From an uncultured cyanobacterium (GTDB lineage Bacteria > Cyanobacteriota > Cyanobacteriia > Cyanobacteriales > Nostocaceae), in NCBI GenBank assembly GCA_903848645.1, contig CAINGU010000066.1, positions 1 through 59,259 on the forward strand: DNA of 59,259 bases, given 5' to 3'. Made by a program: the position numbers and the translations under genes. Positions within the stretch are counted from its first letter, which is position 1; every line of letters starts with the position of its first letter. Shown here piece after piece: positions 15,032-22,237 of this stretch. The notes below the pieces were generated by a model. The model saw only the letters and a program-made list of their open reading frames with translations. It did no database searches and had not been told where the DNA came from.

Positions 15032-16656
15032 TTTTTACTGAGTGTTATAAACTTCCTGATATTTTGTACACTGTTACCGTTGTGGATCATATTTGCAACT
15101 GCGGTAACTATTTTTGTGGCAACTCCCAAAGAGCGGTTTTTCCATTGACCATCAATTTTCTCCTTCCAATTGTATCCCCAACGCCAATGTAGATAATTAT
15201 GCTTATCGCGTTCACCTTCTACACGAGGGTAACTAACTATTGAACCATTCTTTAATTTCTTATTTTCAAGATACTGGTACAAACAACCACAGGCATGGGT
15301 TATTTCAGTATCTAAGTTTTTCTCTAAGAATTTCTCAGTAGTTAGAGTTTCCTTACCTAATTCCTCCGTATCTAAGTTTTTCTCTAAGAATTTCTCAGTA
15401 GTTAGAGTTTCCTTACCTAATTCCTCCGTATCTAAGTTTTTCTCTAAGAATTTCTCAGTAGTCAGGGTTTCCTTACCTGCTTCCTCCGTATCTAAGTTTT
15501 TCTCTAAGAATTTCTCAGTAGTTATTGACCCCGGCAATTGTGGCAAGGTATTGAACTCTGTTAACTCCGATGGCGGCAACTCTGGGATCAAGAAGATTTC
15601 CTGCTGCCTGTCTTTGTTTTCTAATAGTGCCGTTGCCGGACGAAACTCCGAGGGGTCTAGCCAACTCGGCGGGATATCGTACCACTCGCTGAGGATAACC
15701 GGGTTTAGCACTTCGCCTTTGGGCAATAACCCCAGCTTTTTCAATTGTGTTTCTAGCTTGGTTTGGCCAGGAGGTCGTCCGTTCCCAGTTGAGCTTAATG
15801 CACCGGGAGATTCCAACCAAAAGTAATCGTTGTCTAAGAAAGGGGGCTGCAAAGTGTCCTGAACATACACAAAGCCATTCCGCATCATACCCGCTACTGT
15901 CAATGGTTGTGACCACGCCCCTAAAATATGACCCTGTTGGTTGTCCTGGGTAATTGGGACAGGTGAGTAGTCCGGTAACGTTTTCGATACAAAAGAATTT
16001 GGGTTGGATTCTGGTAATACTTTCCAGCATTGCGGGGAAACAGTCTCGTTCGTCGGTTGCTCCCAATCGTTTACCGTTGATGGAGAAGGGCTGACAGGGT
16101 GCTGAAGCTGTAATAACGTCAATTCCTCTGATGTCTTGAACTGGTAAACCTCGCACGTCTCCGTAGTTGTGGACACCGGGGAATCGTTTAGAAAGGATGT
16201 CCGTACAGTAGTCGTCGTTGTCGCAGACTCCCATGAGTTCCCAACCTGCGCGGAGTCCGGCGATTCCAAAACCTGCACCAACGCCGGAGCATAAATCGAG
16301 TTGTCGCATTTTTCCTCTAAGAAAATCAAACTGACTTTTTCACCTGACTGAAACCACCCCATTGAAAAGCCTAATTCCACTGCTTGATTGATAACTGATA
16401 TTTCAGTCTTGAGGGCTTGACTGAGTTCTGCTGTGGAAGCTGCTGTACCATCGCTTAGGAATAATGCTATTGCCCCCAACAATTCCCAATGTTCAATGAG
16501 TTGGTTTAAATACCAAACAGGACTTAGATACCGTTGTTTGATGTAGTCAGTAATGGGAATGGTCCAGTCTTTCCAAATAATTTTGTGACCATCATAGAAA
16601 CCGTCATGCCAGTTTTGGTGGTAATTCCAAGGTGTAGTTAGTACACTGGTTTTCAT
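15010..16656 (-). CDS. 548-codon ORF overlapping the DNA methyltransferase out of frame
   Basis: Residues 1-115 (MKTSVLTTPWNYHQNWHDGF, then IEHWELLGAIALFLSDGTAA) and residues about 455-548 (GCLYQYLENKKLKNGSIVSY, then WRWGYNWKEKIDGQWKNRSL) read as genuine protein. The C-terminal block resembles a module known from cyanobacterial methyltransferase-linked proteins. Between them, residues 116-380 lie opposite the complete cytosine methyltransferase gene in another frame on the same strand, yet there is no stop. Parts of that region (TKLETQLKKLGLLPKGEVLN, PPSWLDPSEFRPATALL) also look like natural protein. Residues about 381-450 are four in-frame repeats TTEKFLEKNLDTE. It starts 3 nt after the gene at 16659 ends. 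Dual coding seems likely. Confidence 0.6.
   Translation of the reverse strand: MKTSVLTTPWNYHQNWHDGFYDGHKIIWKDWTIPITDYIKQRYLSPVWYLNQLIEHWELLGAIALFLSDGTAASTAELSQALKTEISVINQAVELGFSMGWFQSGEKVSLIFLEEKCDNSIYAPALVQVLESPDSAQVGNSWESATTTTTVRTSFLNDSPVSTTTETCEVYQFKTSEELTLLQLQHPVSPSPSTVNDWEQPTNETVSPQCWKVLPESNPNSFVSKTLPDYSPVPITQDNQQGHILGAWSQPLTVAGMMRNGFVYVQDTLQPPFLDNDYFWLESPGALSSTGNGRPPGQTKLETQLKKLGLLPKGEVLNPVILSEWYDIPPSWLDPSEFRPATALLENKDRQQEIFLIPELPPSELTEFNTLPQLPGSITTEKFLEKNLDTEEAGKETLTTEKFLEKNLDTEELGKETLTTEKFLEKNLDTEELGKETLTTEKFLEKNLDTEITHACGCLYQYLENKKLKNGSIVSYPRVEGERDKHNYLHWRWGYNWKEKIDGQWKNRSLGVATKIVTAVANMIHNGNSVQNIRKFITLSKNSKKTHK
15309..15529. repeat. Four tandem 60-bp repeats, in frame
   Basis: Units begin at about 15309, 15369, 15429 and 15489 (the last partial). 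Each contains TTTTTCTCTAAGAA and encodes TTEKFLEKNLDTE plus a short linker on the minus strand. The units are nearly identical, so the expansion is recent. A separate non-coding copy is at 14821. Confidence 0.85.
15515..16309 (-). CDS. C5 cytosine-specific DNA methyltransferase, nested gene
   Basis: 264 residues, compact for the family. Motif I is DLCSGVGAGFGIAGLRAGW (5-23), motif IV is PCQPFS (71-76, catalytic Cys72), motif VI is ENV (109-111), motif VIII is RQR (159-161), and the end RQAAGNLLDPRVAAI (233-247) fits motifs IX-X. The enzyme would transfer a methyl group from SAM to C5 of cytosine in a short site. The recognition domain (about 162-232) is small and the target cannot be read from it. 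An AGAGGA ribosome-binding site five nt before the ATG lies inside a TTCTTAGAGGAAA repeat (16311-16323). No restriction enzyme is adjacent, so it looks like an orphan enzyme. Confidence 0.9.
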   Translation of the reverse strand: MRQLDLCSGVGAGFGIAGLRAGWELMGVCDNDDYCTDILSKRFPGVHNYGDVRGLPVQDIRGIDVITASAPCQPFSINGKRLGATDERDCFPAMLESITRIQPKFFCIENVTGLLTCPNYPGQPTGSYFRGVVTTIDSSGYDAEWLCVCSGHFAAPFLRQRLLLVGISRCIKLNWERTTSWPNQARNTIEKAGVIAQRRSAKPGYPQRVVRYPAELARPLGVSSGNGTIRKQRQAAGNLLDPRVAAIGVNRVQYLATIAGVNNY

Positions 16657-16658
16657 AG

Positions 16659-17132
16659 TTACTCACTCCCCAAATACGCTGTTGAAGCTGCTTCCCAGTC
16701 AAAGTTTTCAACTTCTTTTTTGCGCTCTTGTATTTCCCGGTTCTCATTGTCTGTGCGGTCAGGGACTCCAGGCATTGCCATTGTTTTAGCTAGGCTGCGG
16801 ATATCAACTTGACGTTGTACAGTTTTACGCCAATCTTCTCGGCTAAAGAAATCCAGTTTTTGACAAATTGCTGGTAAGAAGCGAGTGTCAAAGTTTGCAA
16901 TGTCTATTTGATCCCATATCTCTTTAAATTTTCCACAAGATGGGTTTTGACAAGCTATATTTCGGTCTTGATTGTAGTCATAGTCAATAATAATCAATTT
17001 AGCTAAATGCGCTTGTACAAATCCTTTGTCCTGACAGCAAAAACAGTTCCATTTGGGGTAAAAGATTTCTTTTTCCTCTTCCGACTGAGGATTTAAAGGT
17101 AGTCTTTCAAACTTAGGTAAATCGCCAATCAT
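16659..17132 (-). CDS. Hypothetical protein with a possible zinc-binding site
   Basis: 157 residues. The N-terminal part has CFCCQDKGFVQAHL and later ACQNPSCGKF, four or more cysteines that could bind zinc. The middle FLPAICQKLDFFSREDWRKT and a charged C-terminus follow. It overlaps the end of the replication-type gene at 17129 by 4 nt (ATGA-type), and the next ORF starts 3 nt after its end, so 18079 down to 15010 appears to be one operon. Its role is probably connected to replication or DNA modification; that is inference from context. Confidence 0.6.
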   Translation of the reverse strand: MIGDLPKFERLPLNPQSEEEKEIFYPKWNCFCCQDKGFVQAHLAKLIIIDYDYNQDRNIACQNPSCGKFKEIWDQIDIANFDTRFLPAICQKLDFFSREDWRKTVQRQVDIRSLAKTMAMPGVPDRTDNENREIQERKKEVENFDWEAASTAYLGSE

Positions 17133-18079
17133 GTCTCATTTCTCCAAATCAAGTTATTAGCATCAGCCCAATTGCAAAAATCACGGCGAACGTACTGGTT
17201 TGCTATGTCATCAGCCCGAAATCCAGCCGGACCTAATTCGCGTATTTTTTCTAGCCATTCTTCTTTTTGTGGGTGGTTCTCCCATTTACTGGACTGCGCG
17301 GTGGAAACTTTACCTTGGGACTTTTCCCACTGCGATCGCAATTCCTCAAAATGCACTTCAATCCATCTTTGGGGCAATGTTGGAACGTTAGGTAATCTAT
17401 TGGCTTTATCTAAACCAAACTTTTCAAAATCCTCTCTCTCGCTATCTGATAAGTCTGAGAGAAAGTTTTGGTAAGTTTGATTAGTTTGATTAGTCTGAGG
17501 AGCGGTGGAATCCTGATTTGGCAAGGGTTCTAACTCTTGATTGGGGCTTAAATTAGCTCCTTCGGGGTTTAAATAATCTTTTTCGGGGCTTAAATTAGCT
17601 CCTTCGGGGCTTAAATAATCTTTTTCGGGGCTTAAATTAGCTCCTTCGGGGCTTAAATAAGCCGAACGATTATCCTGACTGGGTTTCGGCTTAGATTTAG
17701 AGGGAGATTTTAACCTATCGGCCTCAGCCCTAGCATTAGCAGCGGTGGTGTTATGACCCTGAATGACTACGGTGCGGTATTCATAAAGCCCTAGACTACG
17801 AAGTTTTCTGAAATCCTTTTCAACCGCTTCTACTGAACTACCTATAGCCACAGCGATTTCTGGAATAGAAGGGAGATCATGATATTTGATTTCACCATCG
17901 GTCGTATAATCAGCAAACGGGTCAATAAGCATTAAATAGATCCAAAGACGGCATTGATTGCCAGTTAACTTGTTGGTAATGACCAAAGCAGCGTCACGCT
18001 TAGAAATCATAAAATAACCTTGCATTCTTGATTCCTCGATAGGTTGTGGATTACGAACAGTGCGAGTTTTAGTTTTCAT
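17129..18079 (-). CDS. Replication-type winged-helix protein
   Basis: 316 residues. The N-terminal domain (about 20-105: MISKRDAALVITNKLTGNQC, RLWIYLMLIDPFADY, IPEIAVAIGSSVEAVEKDFR, KLRSLGLYEYRTVV) has the pattern of winged-helix domains in plasmid/phage replication initiators and DnaD-like proteins. Residues about 140-185 are repeats of LSPEGANLSPEKDY encoded by near-identical 42-bp units. The C-terminal part (LPNVPTLPQRWIEVHFEELR, WLEKIRELGPAGFRADDIAN) may be a second DNA-binding or partner domain. It heads the downstream part of an operon with a zinc-type protein and the methyltransferase locus. A replication role is likely but not proven. Confidence 0.55.
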   Translation of the reverse strand: MKTKTRTVRNPQPIEESRMQGYFMISKRDAALVITNKLTGNQCRLWIYLMLIDPFADYTTDGEIKYHDLPSIPEIAVAIGSSVEAVEKDFRKLRSLGLYEYRTVVIQGHNTTAANARAEADRLKSPSKSKPKPSQDNRSAYLSPEGANLSPEKDYLSPEGANLSPEKDYLNPEGANLSPNQELEPLPNQDSTAPQTNQTNQTYQNFLSDLSDSEREDFEKFGLDKANRLPNVPTLPQRWIEVHFEELRSQWEKSQGKVSTAQSSKWENHPQKEEWLEKIRELGPAGFRADDIANQYVRRDFCNWADANNLIWRNET

Positions 18080-18081
18080 GG

Positions 18082-18393
18082 CTAATGCACCCCCAAAGTA
18101 ATTGAGAGTAAATAACTGGTTATTGCTTCTGGTTTAAAAATTTTGGTGAGTATGGCTATGCTACGCAAGTTATCACTACAGTCAGACTCTAAACGCTTGA
18201 AAAGCACTGTTGATAATACTTTCAATGCGGTGGACTGTAGAAAAACATTGGTGAAAAAGTCTAGTAAATCCGGTTTTATTGATGCTGAAGTCCAACAATC
18301 TCCTAGTTTGGACTGGAGACAGTGGAAAAATTTCTGATTATGAGTCATAATTAGGTTAAGAAATTTTATTTTTTTAAAGTTTGCCTTAGCCAT
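18082..18393 (-). CDS. Hypothetical protein upstream of the replication-type gene
   Basis: 103 residues from 18393, or about 88 from the internal Met at MTHNQKFFHCLQSKLGDCW. Middle text SASIKPDLLDFFTNVFLQS and VLFKRLESDCSDNLRSIA. The stop TAG is 2 nt before the ATG of the winged-helix gene, fitting one operon. An opposite-strand frame at 18143-18337 is weaker. Not recognised, and possibly not real. Confidence 0.45.
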   Translation of the reverse strand: MAKANFKKIKFLNLIMTHNQKFFHCLQSKLGDCWTSASIKPDLLDFFTNVFLQSTALKVLSTVLFKRLESDCSDNLRSIAILTKIFKPEAITSYLLSITLGVH

Positions 18394-18433
18394 TTCCGTG
18401 GTTAAGGTCTTTTTTTACATTTGAACTTCTGTT

Positions 18434-18471
18434 TACCCCCCTTGCAAAAAAATTACCATTTGCTATATAAC
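18434..18471 (+). promoter_or_regulatory. Promoter of the first HTH gene, with CCCCCC box
   Basis: TACCCCCCTTGCAAA overlaps a -35-like TTGCAA (18442-18447), followed after 18 nt by TATAAC (18466-18471). The same CCCCCC-TTGCAA arrangement precedes the paralogous gene at 19047, so the C-run may be a shared operator. Confidence 0.55.
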
Positions 18472-18501
18472 AAGAGTATACTATCATCCTGATAAATAAC
18501 A

Positions 18502-18843
18502 ATGATAGAACCTAAAGAAATATTAATTCAAGCTATCGAACAGGCAATGAGTGAAGGAATGACTAATGCCAAACTCTCTCGTGCATCCGGTGTGAACAAT
18601 AGTATGATTTCACGGTTGTTAAGTAGAGAAAGAGAAGATATAAGGTCTGGAGATTTCTTTAAGCTGGTTCATTCACTACCTGAACACATCAAATCAGCCA
18701 CTTTGGGTAAGTTAGGAGTGGTGAGCTTTGACTTAGCGGCAATTGCGGCAAGCTCGCCTCCAGAAGAAAAAGCTAGGGTGTTGGAAGCGATCGCCCATTC
18801 TTTAACAGTGCAAATCAAAGAAAAAGCTAAAGCAGTGGCGTAA
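18502..18843 (+). CDS. HTH transcriptional regulator (XRE-like)
   Basis: 113 residues. MIEPKEILIQAIEQAMSEGM leads to an HTH (NAKLSRASGVNNSMISRLLS), followed by FFKLVHSLPEHIKSATLGKL and an Ala/Glu-rich C-terminal helix (EEKARVLEAIAHSLTVQIK). Its architecture matches the 122-residue protein at 19047 (paralogue). It is divergent from the replication operon at 18393 and so may control it. A HIP1 site is inside the gene. This type of small repressor is typical of plasmids and prophages. Confidence 0.7.
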   Translation: MIEPKEILIQAIEQAMSEGMTNAKLSRASGVNNSMISRLLSREREDIRSGDFFKLVHSLPEHIKSATLGKLGVVSFDLAAIAASSPPEEKARVLEAIAHSLTVQIKEKAKAVA

Positions 18844-18878
18844 ACCAAGAAACCTGATCCATTTGTTTAGAAATTGAC

Positions 18879-18916
18879 TACCCCCCATTGCAAACTAAAG
18901 GTAATTAGATTAGAAT
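18879..18916 (+). promoter_or_regulatory. Promoter of the second HTH gene, with CCCCCC box
   Basis: TACCCCCCATTGCAAA includes -35-like TTGCAA (18888-18893) and, after 17 nt, TAGAAT (18911-18916). The upstream part is shared with the promoter at 18434. The start codon is about 130 nt downstream. Confidence 0.5.
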
Positions 18917-19046
18917 CATTGGTGTGTAACTTATGGAAAGTTCTAAGTTAAACAGTCAATGAGTCTGATACTGTCGTGGTACTGTTGGCAGTAACTATCT
19001 AATTTGATATAAACTATATATAATCTAAAAATTCGTATAATGCAAT

Positions 19047-19415
19047 ATGAATCACAGAGAAGTTTTAATTGACGCATTAAATAAAGCGATCACCAGAGGA
19101 GAAACGGCAATCAACATATCTAAAATGTCTGGTTTTAGCAGCAGTTCTTTAAGTCGCTTAATGAATGGACTTCAGGAAGACTTATATGCCGGTTACTATT
19201 TCAGCATTTTGGATTGTTTAGATGAGGATATTCGCAAAGAAGCACTGACTAAACTGGGGATAAAAACCGAAGTTCACCCCGAAGAAATGGTGAAATATCT
19301 GAACGGACGGCAAATAGCGCAATTGATTCCGTTTTTAGACAAAGAGGACAGAGCAGATATCATGCAAGCTTTGGCATTATCACTACGCTCATCTGACCAA
19401 AAGGTTTGCGCTTAA
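19047..19415 (+). CDS. HTH transcriptional regulator, paralogue of the gene at 18502
   Basis: 122 residues. MNHREVLIDALNKAITRGET, then an HTH (AINISKMSGFSSSSLSRLMN), GYYFSILDCLDEDIRKEALT and a C-terminal helix IMQALALSLRSSDQK. The layout matches the 113-residue neighbour: an N-terminal helix, HTH, a 'shared-length' linker and a final helix. The pair probably arose by duplication. Both sit behind CCCCCC-TTGCAA promoters. Confidence 0.65.
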   Translation: MNHREVLIDALNKAITRGETAINISKMSGFSSSSLSRLMNGLQEDLYAGYYFSILDCLDEDIRKEALTKLGIKTEVHPEEMVKYLNGRQIAQLIPFLDKEDRADIMQALALSLRSSDQKVCA

Positions 19416-19748
19416 AACCGAATATAAACACAATTATCCAGTCCTTTGTCGTAGATAGTGCTAACATTCAGTAATTTGTAGTATTCTTGTATTATTTCCG
19501 CATCAAAATACTAGAACCTTAATCTTTAGAAACCGTAAATTTCACATCTGCTAAGACTTGTCAAGAACTAAGTGCAAATACTATCAATAATGTTAAGTCT
19601 AAGGATTCACTCAAAAATTTCTATGATAACTAAAGTGCATAATAGTACCAATATTTGCTAATTTAAAACTGTAAACATTGATTAAGCGATAGTGTTGATA
19701 GGATATTCCTAGAAGAAAAGGCTAGAATATTCAAGTGTCAACAAATTT
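19416..19748. other. Non-coding spacer
   Basis: 333 bp, AT-rich, no supported ORF. An imperfect inverted repeat GATATTCCTAG / CTAGAATATTC lies around 19700-19732, just before the next gene, and may be an operator. Nothing else supportable. Confidence 0.4.
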
Positions 19749-20102
19749 ATGCAGGTCAACAACAGAAAAGTAGAGAGTGTCAGGGTGACTGAAGATATTT
19801 TGAAGCAAATACTTAATCAATGCCATCAACTAGATGACACAGCCATTAGCAATATCATCAAAAATTTAGTTGATAAACTGGAGTATCAGGAAAAATCTGC
19901 CCTGTTGGAACAGCTTGCTTCTGATGTAAGTCTAGATACTAAAGCAAGACTGGTTAAGCGGTTATTAGGCGACACTGGATTACAAGTAATATTTGGACAA
20001 TCCTACGTAAACGCTACCAATTTCTATAACATTCAGTCTGCTTCTACAGAACAGTTATCAGATATTGTCTTAGCCATTGCCGATATCATCAGAAAGTCTT
20101 AG
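19749..20102 (+). CDS. Small regulator-like hypothetical protein, paralogue of the gene at 13894
   Basis: 117 residues, helical. MQVNNRKVESVRVTEDILKQ, ILNQCHQLDDTAISNIIKNL, then TKARLVKRLLGDTGLQVIF and NATNFYNIQSASTEQLSDI. The second half matches the 91-residue protein at 13894. Neighbouring genes are HTH regulators, so a role in plasmid control is possible. An imperfect palindrome is just upstream. Family not recognised. Confidence 0.6.
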   Translation: MQVNNRKVESVRVTEDILKQILNQCHQLDDTAISNIIKNLVDKLEYQEKSALLEQLASDVSLDTKARLVKRLLGDTGLQVIFGQSYVNATNFYNIQSASTEQLSDIVLAIADIIRKS

Positions 20103-20331
20103 TTTTTACCTATAGTTTCTAACTATAGTCTTTACTAATACCAGTGTGTTACCATCCTGTTTTGTGCCATATTCAATAAATTATTGACTGTATTTCTTAG
20201 TAAAATACTGAGTCTTAGTTTTTCCGTGCTAAATATTTTATATTTTAACTATAGATTTTTGATATTCTGGTCATGTGAAGATAATTATGTAAAGTCAACT
20301 TTATGTTTAAGGCTGGCTTTACTGCAATAGC

Positions 20332-20580
20332 ATGGCAAAAAGAACCAAGTTTATAAAACTTTTAGAGCGACGAAGTTTAACTCAAGAAAAGTTTGTGGAA
20401 CTGGTAGAAAATGCCTGGAGTAACATTTCCGGGCGTAAACTTTCACGACAGGCTGTGAGTGCCTGGGTAAATGGTCATGCAGTCCCCAAATTCTCCCCAG
20501 CAGAGGTTTTAGCAGTTATCGAAATCCTTGAATGTACCCTGACTGAACTTGCACTTGCTTTTCCTCATGAGGGTCAGTAA
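20332..20580 (+). CDS. XRE-family HTH protein, 3' end bordered by the IscB element
   Basis: 82 residues. MAKRTKFIKLLERRSLTQEK, FVELVENAWSNISGRKLS, then RQAVSAWVNGHAVPKFSPAE and LECTLTELALAFPHEGQ. The AVSAWVNGHAVPKFSP part is a Cro/CI-type recognition helix. The stop codon lies inside the first stem of the IscB omega RNA (GTCAGTAA), so the element may have replaced the original last codons. If the omega RNA is active, its guide comes from this gene's 3' end. Confidence 0.7.
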   Translation: MAKRTKFIKLLERRSLTQEKFVELVENAWSNISGRKLSRQAVSAWVNGHAVPKFSPAEVLAVIEILECTLTELALAFPHEGQ

Positions 20581-20790
20581 CTCAGCCCTAAAGGGACTGA
20601 GCTTGTAATAAATTGCAAGCTGTACTGACCAGTTTAAGTCTTCACTGACTACGTTTTTTGAGTCACGACACCCTGGAATGCGAAGCCAGTTCCCTGCTCT
20701 GTCATTTGCAATTAAACAGTTTTAAAGTCACTGAAACAGTGTTGCAAATTTAAAAAGCTCTTAAAACATTGACGAGGCTAACATTACCCG
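20573..20790 (+). ncRNA. IscB-associated omega RNA
   Basis: The region before iscB folds into the expected pattern: an outer stem GTCAGTA (20573) / TACTGAC (20623-20629) enclosing the hairpins CTCAGCCC-TAAA-GGGACTGAG and GCTTG...CAAGC. Downstream come TTTGAGTCACGACACC and CACTGAAACAGTGTTGCAAA, then GACGAGGCTAAC shortly before the iscB ribosome-binding site. IscB omega RNAs are encoded 5' of iscB, with the guide at their 5' end derived from the flanking DNA. A related copy without iscB is at 55566. Boundaries are approximate. Confidence 0.75.
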
Positions 20791-20804
20791 CAAGGAGGGA
20801 CTTT

Positions 20805-22088
20805 ATGTCCAAAGTATTTGTAATTGACACTGACAAACGACCATTAGATCCAATCCATTCAGCACAGGCTAGGCAACTATTAAGAAACAAAAAAGCAGCC
20901 GTATTCAGACAATTCCCATTCACGATTATCCTCAAAGAATCACGTCCAGATTCACCAGTATCACCTCTAAGATTAAAGATTGACCCTGGTGCAAAATTCA
21001 CAGGAATAGCATTAGTTAACGACTCGACTGGAGAGGTTATATTTGCAGCCGAATTAAAACATAGAGGTTTTGCAATTCGAGATGCTTTAACTTCTAGACG
21101 ACAATTAAGACGTTCTAGACGTGCCAAAAAAAACCGTTACAGACAACCAAGATTCTTGAATAGAACCCGTCCAGAGGGATGGTTAGCACCAAGCTTACAA
21201 AGTCGGGTTGAGAATATCAAAACTTGGGTGAAAAAGTTGCGCCAATTTGCACCAATTGGGGCGATTAGTCAGGAGTTGGTACGGTTCGATATGCAGTTAA
21301 TGACTAATCCTGATATTCAAGGTAGGGAATATCAACAAGGAACTTTAGCTGGTTATGAAACCAGAGAATACTTACTAGAAAAGTGGGGTAGACAATGCGT
21401 CTATTGTGGTGTAAAAGACGTTCCTTTTCAAGTAGAACATATTCAACCCAGAGCTAAAGGTGGTAGTAATTCAATTACAAACCTCGCTTTAAGTTGTGAA
21501 AAATGTAACACAAAAAAAGGAACGAAAGATATCAAAGATTTCCTCAAAAAAGATCCATCAAAATTGGAAAAAATATTGAAACAAGCAAAAAGACCATTAG
21601 CTGATGCAGCCGCAGTAAACACAACTCGTTTTGCATTACTAGAAGTTTTAAAAGCAACTGGATTACCTGTAGAAACGGGTTCAGGAGGTTTAACTAAATT
21701 CAATCGTAGTCAACAGAAATTACAGAAAACTCACTGGATTGACGCGGCTTGTGTTGGTCAATCAACTCCAATTCTCAATATCAAAGGTGTTAAGCCATTG
21801 CTAATTACAGCTAACGGTCACGGCACTAGACAATCTTGCAGAACTGACAAACATGGATTCCCAAATCGTCACTGTTCTAGAACTAAATTTCATTTTGGGT
21901 TTCAAACAGGAGACATCGTTAAATCAGTCGTCAAAACTGGTAAAAAAATTGGCGAATATATTGGAAGAATTGCTACTCGCGCGACAGGAAGTTTCAATAT
22001 CTCAACTAGAAATGGATTAGTCCAAGGAATTAGTTATAAAACCTGTAAAACTATCCACCAAAAAGATGGTTATGGCTACTCAAATTAA
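20805..22088 (+). CDS. iscB: IscB RNA-guided HNH/RuvC nuclease
   Basis: 427 residues from the ATG at 20805, with AAGGAGGGA before it. Domains in order: N-terminal PLMP-type segment (KRPLDPIHSAQARQLLRNKK), RuvC-I KIDPGAKFTGIAL with D60, arginine-rich bridge helix RRQLRRSRRAKKNRYRQPRF, RuvC-II AISQELVRFD with E157, HNH CVYCG...VEHIQPRAKGGS with H212 and CEKCN, and RuvC-III THWIDAACVG with D313. All catalytic residues are present. IscB is the ancestor of Cas9 and cuts DNA with an omega RNA. No tnpA is nearby. Confidence 0.93.
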   Translation: MSKVFVIDTDKRPLDPIHSAQARQLLRNKKAAVFRQFPFTIILKESRPDSPVSPLRLKIDPGAKFTGIALVNDSTGEVIFAAELKHRGFAIRDALTSRRQLRRSRRAKKNRYRQPRFLNRTRPEGWLAPSLQSRVENIKTWVKKLRQFAPIGAISQELVRFDMQLMTNPDIQGREYQQGTLAGYETREYLLEKWGRQCVYCGVKDVPFQVEHIQPRAKGGSNSITNLALSCEKCNTKKGTKDIKDFLKKDPSKLEKILKQAKRPLADAAAVNTTRFALLEVLKATGLPVETGSGGLTKFNRSQQKLQKTHWIDAACVGQSTPILNIKGVKPLLITANGHGTRQSCRTDKHGFPNRHCSRTKFHFGFQTGDIVKSVVKTGKKIGEYIGRIATRATGSFNISTRNGLVQGISYKTCKTIHQKDGYGYSN

Positions 22089-22185
22089 AAGATTCAATGC
22101 CTTTATTACCGCCCGTGTCGCTTCCCTCTCAGCACGCTTTGTGTCTGAGTTTCCCACTTACCGCGAGGTCTTATGATTCTTAATC

Positions 22186-22232
22186 TTGACAATGTAAACT
22201 TAACCTTACATACTTTATATAGATAGTAAGGT
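22186..22232 (+). promoter_or_regulatory. Sigma-70-type promoter with overlapping inverted repeat
   Basis: TTGACA (22186-22191), a 17-nt spacer, and CATACT (22209-22214) or TATATA just after. ACCTTAC (22203-22209) and GTAAGGT (22226-22232) form a perfect 7-bp inverted repeat covering the -10 region, a plausible autoregulatory operator for the KfrA-like gene 6 nt downstream. Confidence 0.6.
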
Positions 22233-22237
22233 GCGCT

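Noticed and set aside
17172-17474. 100-codon plus-strand ORF over the replication-type gene
   Set aside because: Antisense shadow, rich in Ser/Cys/Trp in an unnatural order.
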